This document shows, one piece after another, positions 44,703 through 53,727 of a stretch of DNA of 64,000 nucleotides. Below the pieces are notes generated by a model. The model did no database searches, was not told where the DNA came from, and saw nothing but the letters and a program-made list of their open reading frames with translations. The DNA lies in NCBI RefSeq assembly GCF_900109365.1, contig NZ_FNZR01000003.1, positions 496,001 through 560,000 of the forward strand, in the 5' to 3' direction. The DNA is from Parapedobacter koreensis. Lineage in GTDB: Bacteria; Bacteroidota; Bacteroidia; Sphingobacteriales; Sphingobacteriaceae. Both the position numbers and the translations under genes were made by a program. The stretch's first letter is position 1. Each line of letters begins with the position of its first letter.

Positions 44703-46136
44703 TTACTCTTCTTGTTTATGCCAGTGTTCCGTTCCCGTGATGCCCAGATCTTCCGCACGAAACACCGGATCAATCCCCGCTTTCTTTTGCCGCCGATAGT
44801 CTTTCAATGCCTTCAATGCCGGTTTGCGCAACAACAGGATTGCGATGAGATTGAGCCAAGCCATCAGACCTACGCCGATGTCTCCCAATGTCCACGCTGT
44901 CTCGGCCGTTTTAATCGTGCCATAATAGGTGGCGGCCAAAATAAGTATGCGCAATACCCATACTGCCCATTTATGCCTCCCTTTGTTGTCCAGGTAGCTT
45001 AAGTTGGTTTCGGCCATGTAATAATAAGCCATGATGGTGGTGAAGGCAAAAAACAATAGGGCGATGGCAACAGCTGGACCCCCTATCGTGGGGAAATGCT
45101 GGGCTATGGCATGTTGCGTATATTCCGGGCCGATTGCCGCTCCGGGAATGTTTTCCACGAGGTACCCTCCATCGGGATTTTGCACGTTATATTTTCCCGT
45201 AAACAAGATCATGAATGCCGTGGCGGTGCAGACAAATAATGTATCGACATATACGGAAAAAGCCTGCACTAATCCCTGCTTAGCCGGATGGCTCACCTCG
45301 GCGGCCGCTGCTGCATGAGGGGCTGTGCCTTGGCCAGCTTCATTGGAATAGATGCCGCGTTTGACACCCCATGCCACTGCCATGCCAATAACGCCAGCGA
45401 AAGCAGGCTCAAAATTGAAGGCAGAACGGAAGATTAGCATAAATACGTCAGGTATCTCGCTGAAATGGAATGCGATAATCACAATAGCCAATAAAATATA
45501 ACCACCGGCCATGAAGGGTACCACCACCTCGGCTACCTTTGCAATCCGTTTCACGCCGCCGATGATGATCAGACCCAATAATACCACTAATCCAATACCG
45601 GTATATTCCACAGGGATGGAAAATGCGCTTTGGCTGCTTAAAGCGATACTGTTGCTCTGTACGCCGGGCAGGAACAATGCCGTGCTTAATATGGTGGCTA
45701 CAGCAAACACTATCGCATACCATTTGATACCTAATCCCTTTTCGATATAAAAGGCAGGGCCGCCACGGTACTGGCCATCCTTTACCTCCTTATAGATCTG
45801 TCCTAATGTGGCTTCGATATAGGCAGATGCGCTGCCGAGAAATGCGATCAGCCACATCCAGAACACGGCACCGGGACCACCCATGGCAATGGCCGTAGCT
45901 ACCCCGGCAATATTGCCGGTACCTATCCGTCCGGATAGCGCAATGGCAAAAGCCTGGAAGGAAGACACGCCTTTCGCCGACGAAGTGCCACCAAATAACA
46001 ACCTGACCATATCTTTTAAATACCTTACTTGCAAGAATCCGGTAGCAAAAGAAAAGTAAACGCCGGTTGCGAGGCATAAAATGATTAACGCATTACTCCA
46101 AATAATGTTGTCGATGGTATTGATTGCTTGCTCCAT
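44703..46136 (-). CDS. Alanine/glycine:cation symporter (AGCS family)
   Basis: This 477-aa sodium-coupled amino-acid carrier has about eleven TM helices. The family signature GTGNIAGVATAIAMGGPGAV and EATLGQIYK-type segments are present, together with GVKRGIYSNEAGQGTAPHAA. The start at 46136 (MEQAINTIDNIIW) gives a normal N-terminus. It lies within the cation-transport island but has its own spacing (about 75 nt and 140 nt to neighbours), so it may be a separate transcript. Confidence 0.93.
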   Translation of the reverse strand: MEQAINTIDNIIWSNALIILCLATGVYFSFATGFLQVRYLKDMVRLLFGGTSSAKGVSSFQAFAIALSGRIGTGNIAGVATAIAMGGPGAVFWMWLIAFLGSASAYIEATLGQIYKEVKDGQYRGGPAFYIEKGLGIKWYAIVFAVATILSTALFLPGVQSNSIALSSQSAFSIPVEYTGIGLVVLLGLIIIGGVKRIAKVAEVVVPFMAGGYILLAIVIIAFHFSEIPDVFMLIFRSAFNFEPAFAGVIGMAVAWGVKRGIYSNEAGQGTAPHAAAAAEVSHPAKQGLVQAFSVYVDTLFVCTATAFMILFTGKYNVQNPDGGYLVENIPGAAIGPEYTQHAIAQHFPTIGGPAVAIALLFFAFTTIMAYYYMAETNLSYLDNKGRHKWAVWVLRILILAATYYGTIKTAETAWTLGDIGVGLMAWLNLIAILLLRKPALKALKDYRRQKKAGIDPVFRAEDLGITGTEHWHKQEE

Positions 46137-46210
46137 GTTGCTAAGATAAAAATTCTCCGTTGCGCACAAAAGATTTTCTCTTTAACACGGGCGTGGCCAC
46201 AAACAGTTCG

Positions 46211-47527
46211 CTACAATACCGGTTCGATATATACTTTTACAGAATCTTTGGTCAACCGGGACTTGAACCAATCTTCAATCCGCCTGCGTTGCTCGCTGGT
46301 CTTCCCAAGATCGCTGGTACCCACGAAAAGGCTGGGATAACTTGTCATACGTAATGAATCATCAAAGACGACCTGTTCGGCCGTTCCGCAACTCACTACC
46401 TCCGGGAATAAGGGTTTGAGTTCATTGAGCAACTGCCGTCCGAGTTCCTGTTGTGTCCGTAGGCTATCCTGCATGCGCAGGCTTTTTTCCAAATCCTGCC
46501 GGAGCCGACTGATTTCCGTCTGCTGGCGATCCATCACCAGTACCTGATCGTCTGAATCATCCACGGAAAATCCCTGCTGAATGGTCACGCTAGCACCCGT
46601 CAACCTGTAGTAGCGTATTTTGGCGGCTACATCTTCTTTTAGCGATTCGGGAATGAGCCGTCCGCCATAAATCAGCCGGATCGTTTTTTTAGCCGGGTCG
46701 ACTTCGGATTTCAGCAAGTAATCCCCTTCGATATAGGTGTCGTTCCTGATGTAAGCGTTGGCTTCCTGCGTGAACCGCTCCTGCCGAACCAGCATGTAGC
46801 CAAAGTAGATGCTGGGTACCATGGTTACCGTAACGATGACGCTTACCCAACGGTTTGCCACTTTCCGGGTGCCTTCTTCAGCATAATGCCATACCGGATA
46901 CTTCAGGAAACGGGCCGCGATAAGCGTGGCCACGCCAATGAATACCGTATTGATTGTGAACAGGTAAAACGCACCGAAGAAGTATGTCCATGCGCCGTTT
47001 GCCAATCCGTAACCGGCGGTGCACAGCGGCGGCATCAATGCCGTTGCGATGGCCACACCGGGAATCACGTTCCCTTTCTGTTTGCTGGACAGCGCTACGA
47101 TGCCGGCAAGCCCGCCCACCAAAGCGATGATGACGTCGTATATATTGGGGCTGGTACGTGCCAGCAATTCGGAATGGGCTTCGGATATGGGAGTTACGAG
47201 GAAGTATAACGTGGAAGCGGAAAGCCCGGCAAATACGGCAAACCCAAAATTGGTCAATGCCTTACGGAACAACCCGAAATCGTAGGTTGCCAGGCTATAT
47301 CCCATGCCCAGAATGGGCCCCATCAAAGGTGAAATCAACATAGCCCCGATAATTACGGCGGTGGAATTAACGTTGAGACCGACACACGCGATAAGGATGG
47401 CAAAAATCAATATCCACAGATTCGTGCCCTTGAAATAAATCCCTTTTTCTACGGTATCATGGATGACATCGTGCGGCTCCTGTTCGGATTTAATGTTAAA
47501 TTTTTTGGCAATATCACGGAATTTCAT
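46211..47527 (-). CDS. DUF389/TIGR00341-family membrane protein
   Basis: This 438-aa protein has an N-terminal soluble segment, six or so TM helices (about 35-235) with VGLNVNSTAVIIGAMLISPL, the DUF389 hallmark, and IPGVAIATALMPPLCTAGYG. A long C-terminal extracytoplasmic part follows, with a coiled-coil stretch (QTEISRLRQDLEKSLRMQDS). Its function is not established. The longer start at 47590 was rejected in favour of MKFRDIAKKF at 47527. It sits 86 nt downstream of kup on the same strand. Confidence 0.85.
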   Translation of the reverse strand: MKFRDIAKKFNIKSEQEPHDVIHDTVEKGIYFKGTNLWILIFAILIACVGLNVNSTAVIIGAMLISPLMGPILGMGYSLATYDFGLFRKALTNFGFAVFAGLSASTLYFLVTPISEAHSELLARTSPNIYDVIIALVGGLAGIVALSSKQKGNVIPGVAIATALMPPLCTAGYGLANGAWTYFFGAFYLFTINTVFIGVATLIAARFLKYPVWHYAEEGTRKVANRWVSVIVTVTMVPSIYFGYMLVRQERFTQEANAYIRNDTYIEGDYLLKSEVDPAKKTIRLIYGGRLIPESLKEDVAAKIRYYRLTGASVTIQQGFSVDDSDDQVLVMDRQQTEISRLRQDLEKSLRMQDSLRTQQELGRQLLNELKPLFPEVVSCGTAEQVVFDDSLRMTSYPSLFVGTSDLGKTSEQRRRIEDWFKSRLTKDSVKVYIEPVL

Positions 47528-47612
47528 GGGCCATTTATGTGTTTCAACGTAACAAACATCGTGAAACACTTTTGGTTTTGCAACCCGCACGGCACGCCAA
47601 TAACACTAATTT

Positions 47613-49559
47613 TCACTTCACCCGTTTCAGTCTTTCTTTTTTTGGTTGCGCGGGAACCATCAATGGAACCCTTTCCACCGTTACGAAGCTGGAATCCAAA
47701 CCGAATCCTTTTTCTTCCGATAAGCTGAATGTCCGTAACATACCATACACATCCAGTACAATCCGTTCGGGAAAGCTGAACTCCCGAGAGCCGGAGAGCA
47801 CCCGTTCGAGTACCACGAACCGGAAATCCCCGTCCAGATTGTGGCGCCGCAGCGTCTCAAAATTGCTCTTGATATCCACTTCGCCGTTTGCAACAAGATT
47901 CCCCACGACTTCACGGAATAGTATGCTGATGCGCTGTTCGTCGCGGAAACCCAGCCGGAAATCGATCCGAATTACCTTACCCGGAACCAAGTGGGTCACT
48001 TCATATTCACCCGTGTAGGGCGAATCCGTCACATCGACATGCACCAGCCAGTACACATCCGCCCGTTTGGGCTTTTTCCTGATGATGGAATAGATGATGC
48101 TTTCCTCGATCTCCGACTCGAAATTTGCGCTGGTGAGGTAGACCAGTTGCGAGGCGTACAGCGGGATGGACTTATCCCCGCCGATTTCGGAGATGATTGG
48201 GAGGTATTTCCCGATATCCACGAACCGGGTATGCCGGTTCTTGATCCTGCGGGCCCACCACCAGCACAGCATCACGGAGAATACAATGACCGTGATCAAC
48301 AGCGTAAGCCATCCGCCGTGCGAGAATTTGGAGACATTGCCGACGAAAAACGTAATTTCGATGATCAGGTATATGACGAAAAACGACAGTGCAAGCGCTT
48401 TCGGAATACGTTTCTGCAACAGGAATACAGTCATCAACGTCGTGGTGACGATGAAACTGATGTTGATGGCCAATCCGTACGCAGCCTCCATCCGGGCGGA
48501 TTCGCGGAATACCAGGATGACCAGCACGCAGCCAATCAGCAGAATCCAATTTGCAGACGGTACATAAAGCTGACCCTTCAGCATATTGGGATGTACGATG
48601 CGGACCTTTGGCCATAGATTCAGCCGTACGGCTTCGGAAACCAGCGTGAATGCGCCGGAAACCATGGCCTGGCTGGCGATGATGGCGGCAATCGTTGCAA
48701 CTGAAATTCCGTAGGGCAGGAACCATCCGGGCATCACCGCATAGAACGGATTGCCGCCGTCAAGCGTAGCACCTTCGTGGCCGAGCAACCAGGCACCCTG
48801 CCCAAAATAGTTCAATAGCAGGCAGGCTTTCACGAATATCCACGAAATCCGGATGTTTTTTAGGCCGCAATGCCCGAGGTCGGAATACAGCGCCTCCGCG
48901 CCGGTGGTGCAAAGGAAAACCGCGCCGATAATCAAAAGCGCGTTGGGATGCGAAACGATGGTCTGGATGGCGTAATGCGGGCTTACGGCTTTTAAGACCG
49001 CCGCTTCATCAAAGAGGTGGACGAACCCAAGCACCGCCAGCATCGAGAACCAAAGAAACATAACAGGGCCGAATAGCCTGCCGACAATGGCAGTGCCAAA
49101 CCGTTGCACGGAAAAAAGGACGACGACGATCACCAATACGATGGGAACGGTCTGTAGACCTGGATAAAAGATGTCCAACCCCTCAATGGCCGAGGAGATG
49201 GTGATGGCCGGCGTGATCATCCCATCGGCCAGCAGGGCAGCACCTCCAAGCATGGCAGGAAACACGACCCATAAGCCCCGTTTCCGCACCAGTGAAAACA
49301 GCGACAGAATGCCGCCTTCACCCTTGTTATCCGCGCGGAGGGTAATGATGACGTATTTGATAGTGGTCTGCAACGTTAATGTCCAGAAAATACAGGACAA
49401 ACCTCCATATATCAGATCCGCGCTGATGGCATCCTGCCCGACGATTGCCTTAAAAACGTAAAGCGGGGAGGTGCCGATATCGCCGTAGATGATGCCGAGA
49501 GCAATGAGTAGGCCTGCTGCCGTGAGTGGATGGCTGTTTGTGTGAGAATGTTGTTTCAT
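47613..49559 (-). CDS. kup: Low-affinity K+ uptake protein Kup
   Basis: This is a 648-aa KUP/HAK/KT transporter. The N-terminal GIIYGDIGTSPLYVFKAIVG is the family signature. Twelve TM helices are followed by a cytoplasmic domain of about 200 residues. Kup works as a K+/H+ symporter when osmotic or acid stress limits other systems. It is followed on the same strand by a DUF389 gene and lies next to kdpE, grouping constitutive and inducible K+ uptake. Confidence 0.95.
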   Translation of the reverse strand: MKQHSHTNSHPLTAAGLLIALGIIYGDIGTSPLYVFKAIVGQDAISADLIYGGLSCIFWTLTLQTTIKYVIITLRADNKGEGGILSLFSLVRKRGLWVVFPAMLGGAALLADGMITPAITISSAIEGLDIFYPGLQTVPIVLVIVVVLFSVQRFGTAIVGRLFGPVMFLWFSMLAVLGFVHLFDEAAVLKAVSPHYAIQTIVSHPNALLIIGAVFLCTTGAEALYSDLGHCGLKNIRISWIFVKACLLLNYFGQGAWLLGHEGATLDGGNPFYAVMPGWFLPYGISVATIAAIIASQAMVSGAFTLVSEAVRLNLWPKVRIVHPNMLKGQLYVPSANWILLIGCVLVILVFRESARMEAAYGLAINISFIVTTTLMTVFLLQKRIPKALALSFFVIYLIIEITFFVGNVSKFSHGGWLTLLITVIVFSVMLCWWWARRIKNRHTRFVDIGKYLPIISEIGGDKSIPLYASQLVYLTSANFESEIEESIIYSIIRKKPKRADVYWLVHVDVTDSPYTGEYEVTHLVPGKVIRIDFRLGFRDEQRISILFREVVGNLVANGEVDIKSNFETLRRHNLDGDFRFVVLERVLSGSREFSFPERIVLDVYGMLRTFSLSEEKGFGLDSSFVTVERVPLMVPAQPKKERLKRVK

Positions 49560-49586
49560 TATTCCTTATAACAATCCTTACATAGT

Positions 49587-50264
49587 TTATTGAAACCGAT
49601 AGCCAACACCGCTTTCGGTAATGATGTGGACTGGACGGTTCGGGTCGTCTTCGATCTTTTTCCGGATCTGAGCGATGAATACCCGTAGGTATTGCGTTTC
49701 CGACTGGAAACTGATGCCCCATACCTCTTTCAGCAGGAACTGGTGCGTAAGCACCCGTCCCTCGTTGCGGGCAAGCAGCGCCAGCAGGTTGTATTCCGTT
49801 GAAGTAAGTTTCTGGATTTCACCCGCCCGCCTGACCACCCTTGCCATGAGGTCGATTTCCAGCTGTCCCGTCTCGACGGTCTGGACAACGGTACTTGCGT
49901 CGCTGTGGCGGATGGCGGAACGCAGCCTGGCCAGCAGTTCCCCCACACGGAATGGCTTGGTCAGGTAGTCGTTGGCACCGTTTTCCAGCGCGTTGACAAT
50001 ATCGGCCTCCCCGTTTTGTACCGACAGGATCACAATGGCCCTGCTGTACCATTCGCGGAGCTGCCGGAGCACCTCATGGCCGCTCATGTCCGGCAACCCC
50101 AGATCCAACAGGATCGCATCCGGAAAGTGGCTGGAAGCCAGCAGTAACCCTTCTTTCCCGGATTCGGCGTGCCTGACGGCATACCCCTTGCTGGAAAGAT
50201 TAATCTCCAGCAACTTCCGTATCTGGGGTTCATCATCGATAATCAATACCGTCGGTTTGTTCAT
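49587..50264 (-). CDS. kdpE: OmpR-family response regulator KdpE
   Basis: This 225-aa protein has a receiver domain with phospho-acceptor D54 (ILLDLGLPDMSG) and an OmpR-type winged helix in the C-terminal half (TSTEYNLLALLARNEGRVLT, YLRVFIAQIRKKIE). It is 5 nt downstream of a KdpD-like kinase gene and oriented with it. The start at 50264 gives the standard N-terminus (MNKPTVLIIDDE). It should control kdp genes, though the operon at 57-64 kb also has a sigma-54-type promoter. Confidence 0.9.
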   Translation of the reverse strand: MNKPTVLIIDDEPQIRKLLEINLSSKGYAVRHAESGKEGLLLASSHFPDAILLDLGLPDMSGHEVLRQLREWYSRAIVILSVQNGEADIVNALENGANDYLTKPFRVGELLARLRSAIRHSDASTVVQTVETGQLEIDLMARVVRRAGEIQKLTSTEYNLLALLARNEGRVLTHQFLLKEVWGISFQSETQYLRVFIAQIRKKIEDDPNRPVHIITESGVGYRFQ

Positions 50265-50269
50265 TTTTC

Positions 50270-51331
50270 TTATACGTGCAACCTGGAGATTTCGACCGGA
50301 AGGACAATACGGAACAATGCACCGCCTTGGGCCTGATTGGCCACACAAACCGTGCCGCCGTGGGCTTCCACGAAACCTTTGGCGATGGATAGCCCCAATC
50401 CGGAGCCACCGGTTCCGGAGTTGGGAAGTCGGTAAAACTTCTCGAATACGTGGCTTATTTCCGTTTCGGGGATGCCCAGCCCGCTATCCAGCACATCGAT
50501 CAACAGGTTATTTTCCTTATTATAAGTGGTCACTATTTCAATTGGCGTCTGTTTCGGGGTGTATCGGGTAGCATTGTGCACCAATGCATACACGGCCGTT
50601 TCGATCAGGCCCCCGTCCAGCTTGACCAACGGCAGGGATTCGTCCGGTTCAAAACGGATACGGATGGTATCTGTGGCCGGGAGCTTCTGGATGACCAAAA
50701 AAATCAGCTCGTTGACATCGCACCAGTCTCGCTTCAGTTTCAGCGTGCCCGTCTCCAGCCTGCTCATGTTCATCAGGTTTTCCACCTGTTTATTGAGGCG
50801 GTTACCCGCTATTTCCATTTCCGCTAAGAGTTCCATCCGCTGCTGGGAACCGATTTCTGGATCGATTTCCTTCAGGGTATCGATGCTACCGATGATCGTT
50901 GCGATCGGAGTTTTCAGTTCATGGGACAGTGAGTTGAGCAGCGTATTGTAGAGTTTGATGGTCTTTTCCTTTTCTTCCCGGTCACGTATCTTTTTTTCCT
51001 GTTTCCGCAGACGGTTCGTGAGTACGGCATTGACCAGCGCGATAAACAGGTAGATGAAAAACAACAGCGCGCTTTCTGTATCACGGATTTTATAATCCGG
51101 GATCGGATCGATGAAAAAGATGTTGAGCAACAGGGCACTAAGCAACGCGGCTGCCAGTACAGGTATGATATCGAACAATACGGCCAGCACGGATACGGCA
51201 GCCAGCAGAATCAGCGCCACCGCCCACTGATCCATGGAGTCACCAAGCGCGTAGCACACCATTGCCAGCAGGGCGATCGATGCTGTTCCGATCAGGAACT
51301 GCCAAAAGGGATGAAGTTTCACTGCGGCCAA
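50270..51331 (-). CDS. kdpD: KdpD-type histidine kinase lacking the KdpD/Usp sensor domain
   Basis: This 353-aa membrane kinase has a DUF4118-type four-helix membrane domain (about 10-105), as in the middle of E. coli KdpD. A coiled linker, the H-box SLSHELKTPIATIIG (H137) and an ATPase domain with LDSGLGIPETEISHVFEKFY and GTGGSGLGLSIAKG follow. The N-terminal KdpD and Usp domains are absent; they are encoded as a separate protein at 62986 onwards. It is upstream of kdpE in the same operon. The kinase is complete on its own. Confidence 0.88.
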   Translation of the reverse strand: MAAVKLHPFWQFLIGTASIALLAMVCYALGDSMDQWAVALILLAAVSVLAVLFDIIPVLAAALLSALLLNIFFIDPIPDYKIRDTESALLFFIYLFIALVNAVLTNRLRKQEKKIRDREEKEKTIKLYNTLLNSLSHELKTPIATIIGSIDTLKEIDPEIGSQQRMELLAEMEIAGNRLNKQVENLMNMSRLETGTLKLKRDWCDVNELIFLVIQKLPATDTIRIRFEPDESLPLVKLDGGLIETAVYALVHNATRYTPKQTPIEIVTTYNKENNLLIDVLDSGLGIPETEISHVFEKFYRLPNSGTGGSGLGLSIAKGFVEAHGGTVCVANQAQGGALFRIVLPVEISRLHV

Positions 51332-51435
51332 ATCAGGGGTTATTTTTCCGCAAAGTTAGAAACTGAGGTATAAAGATTTTATAAAGAAATTAGTGCGATG
51401 CCGCTTTTGCCTATGCGATTTGGTAATTTAGCCCC

Positions 51436-52623
51436 ATGAACCACATCATCAATTTACGGCCGTTCCGTGAATTCCTCAGATCCGGATCTGCCGGTGGGAT
51501 AATCTTGCTATTTTGTGTCATTATTTCGCTCTTGGTAGCCAATTCCCCATTGGGTGCCCACTTCGAACGTTTTCTGGCGAGTGAATGGGGCGTACATACC
51601 GAACAACTCCACCTACGGTATTCTGTGCTGCTATGGATCAACGACGGGCTGATGGCCATCTTTTTCCTGATGGTGGGCCTGGAAATCAAGCGGGAATTGG
51701 TAGAGGGCGAACTGTCTTCGCCCAAAAAGGCGGCACTGCCCATCCTGGCGGCAATAGGTGGCGTATTAGTTCCCGCTACGATTTACACGCTGTTCAATTC
51801 CGGCATGCCGACAGCGGCCGGTTGGGGCATACCCATGGCGACCGATATCGCCTTTGCCCTGGCAATCATCACCATGCTCGGAAAGAACGTGCCGGCTTCC
51901 TTAAAGGTTTTTCTGGCGGCCCTGGCCATCGTGGATGATCTGGTGGCGATACTGGTCATTGCGATTTTCTATACCTCCGAATTACATTTTACCTACCTGA
52001 TGTATGCCCTGGGCTTATTCGCTTTATTGCTGCTGTTCAATCGGTTCGGTGTGAAACGTATCTATCTATACCTGATACCGGGTCTTTTCATTTGGTATTT
52101 CGTCCACCAGTCCGGCATACATGCCACGATAGCGGGCGTACTGGTCGCGATGACGCTCCCTACAACGCCCGATGCAAAAGAATCACCCCTTGAAAAACTC
52201 GAACACCTACTGGTTAAGCCCGTGAATTTCATTATCATGCCCATTTTCGCCCTTGCAAACACGAATATCAGGTTTCAGGAAGAAATGTTTTATGGATTGT
52301 TTACACCCCTTGGATTGGGCATCATACTGGGACTTGTTATTGGTAAGCCCGTTGGCATAACGGTTATTTCCTGGCTGGCGGTCAAACTGCGGCTGTGCAC
52401 CATGCCCGACGACGCAACGTGGTTCCATATCATCGGCGTCGGGTTTCTGGCAGGTATCGGCTTTACGATGTCCATCTTCATCGCGCTCCTTTCCTTCACC
52501 GGACAGGAATTGTTGATGGCCGAGGCGAAATTTTCGGTGCTGGTTGCCTCGGTGCTGTCCGGGACATTGGGCGCATTGCTGCTGTCACGGATAGCACGAA
52601 AAGCGAACGGTAAAAGCAGATGA
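51436..52623 (+). CDS. nhaA: Na+/H+ antiporter NhaA, copy 2
   Basis: This is a 395-aa paralogue of the antiporter at 43.3 kb with the same key features: LAALAIVDDLVAILVIAIFY (Asp pair), INDGLMAIFFLMVGLEIKRE and GIGFTMSIFI. A Usp gene follows after about 220 nt, repeating the NhaA-Usp arrangement of the first locus but on the plus strand and not overlapping. The duplication probably predates the separate promoters. Confidence 0.94.
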   Translation: MNHIINLRPFREFLRSGSAGGIILLFCVIISLLVANSPLGAHFERFLASEWGVHTEQLHLRYSVLLWINDGLMAIFFLMVGLEIKRELVEGELSSPKKAALPILAAIGGVLVPATIYTLFNSGMPTAAGWGIPMATDIAFALAIITMLGKNVPASLKVFLAALAIVDDLVAILVIAIFYTSELHFTYLMYALGLFALLLLFNRFGVKRIYLYLIPGLFIWYFVHQSGIHATIAGVLVAMTLPTTPDAKESPLEKLEHLLVKPVNFIIMPIFALANTNIRFQEEMFYGLFTPLGLGIILGLVIGKPVGITVISWLAVKLRLCTMPDDATWFHIIGVGFLAGIGFTMSIFIALLSFTGQELLMAEAKFSVLVASVLSGTLGALLLSRIARKANGKSR

Positions 52624-52846
52624 AAAACTTCGGTAAGCAATACCTCGAAACGGATAAAGGGAGCGTGGAATAAACGCGTTATGGAAGCTGCCAGCCTGTA
52701 CTGTTTTTCCATGGAGGGCACTCCAACGCACTGGACTGGCATAGCTTATACCACTTGAAAATTCGTGGGGTATGATCTGGTTTGACGATTGTTGCCGTGA
52801 GATTAAAAAAAGTTAAAGGAATTCTTTGTTGATTAAAAAGCATGAC

Positions 52847-53695
52847 ATGGAAAAAATAATATTGGTACCTACGGATTTCTCGTCTAATGCATTGAAAGCA
52901 ACAAAATACGCCCTAAAATTGGGCGAAAACATGGATTGCAAGGTTCATCTGTTGCATGCTTATATGGCGTTTCATTCGGCTTTTCAAAGTGAACTGGCCA
53001 ACCGGACCGATGAACAGCGTGCGGAACTGGGTGCACAGAAAGGCATGAACGGTTTCCTTGAAACGCTCGGATTGAATAATGGCAGTACCGGAATCTCCAC
53101 CAGCATCGAGAAAGCCGACCTCGCCGATGCCGTTAAACGCTTTATCGCCGGGAATGACACCGCATTGATAGTCATGGGAACACATGGTGCATCCGGCTTA
53201 AAAATGGGCTTGCTGGGCAGCAATACCTATGATGTGGCAAAGGTGGCGAGTGTGCCGATGCTGATTATGCCCCTGAATGCGGCTGACGTCAAGCCCGAAA
53301 AAGTCATTTTCTTTACGGATTACCGCGAAGCTGATCAATACACCCTTTCGAGCCTGGTCGATCTGTTTGGCCATCTGGTACGGCAATGCTCGCTTGTGCA
53401 TATCCACGAGGAAAGTGCGCCGCCCACAGCGGAAGACGAACAAAAACTGACAACGTGGAAAGAACGATTGCAAGGGGTGGTGCCACACGCTCGGTTGGAC
53501 AGTGAACTGGTTTACGGAAAGGAAAGTGTAGCCCTGGTGGATGATATACTGGATAATTACGATGCCTCGCTGACCGTTCTGACACTGGTCGGGGGGCGTA
53601 GTTTTTTCGAGAAACTGATACACAAGAGCCTGGCGAAGGCAATCGTCCACCAGCCGAAGACACCGGTACTGCTGTTGGCAGACGAAAGCCTTTAG
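52847..53695 (+). CDS. Universal stress protein, tandem UspA domains (second NhaA-Usp locus)
   Basis: This 282-aa paralogue of the Usp at 42.5 kb starts MEKIILVPTDFSSNALKATK. The first domain has GTHGASGLKMGLLGSNTYDV, a G-x2-G-x9-G-(S/T)-like nucleotide loop; the second is more degenerate. The start at 52847 fits the family. A -7 element for the next gene (an NtrC-type regulator) lies just beyond its stop, so the regulator may be separately transcribed. Confidence 0.86.
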   Translation: MEKIILVPTDFSSNALKATKYALKLGENMDCKVHLLHAYMAFHSAFQSELANRTDEQRAELGAQKGMNGFLETLGLNNGSTGISTSIEKADLADAVKRFIAGNDTALIVMGTHGASGLKMGLLGSNTYDVAKVASVPMLIMPLNAADVKPEKVIFFTDYREADQYTLSSLVDLFGHLVRQCSLVHIHEESAPPTAEDEQKLTTWKERLQGVVPHARLDSELVYGKESVALVDDILDNYDASLTVLTLVGGRSFFEKLIHKSLAKAIVHQPKTPVLLLADESL

Positions 53696-53710
53696 CGCCG
53701 GAAATTACGT

Positions 53711-53718
53711 TACCTTTG
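53711..53718 (+). promoter_or_regulatory. -7 element of the NtrC-family regulator gene
   Basis: TACCTTTG matches TAnnTTTG, 10 nt before the ATG at 53728. No strong -33 element is seen. Confidence 0.45.
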
Positions 53719-53727
53719 TAAAAATAT

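Noticed and set aside
52682-52759. 25-codon ORF between nhaA copy 2 and the Usp gene
   Set aside because: No ribosome-binding site, no feature in the peptide, and the region looks like ordinary spacer.
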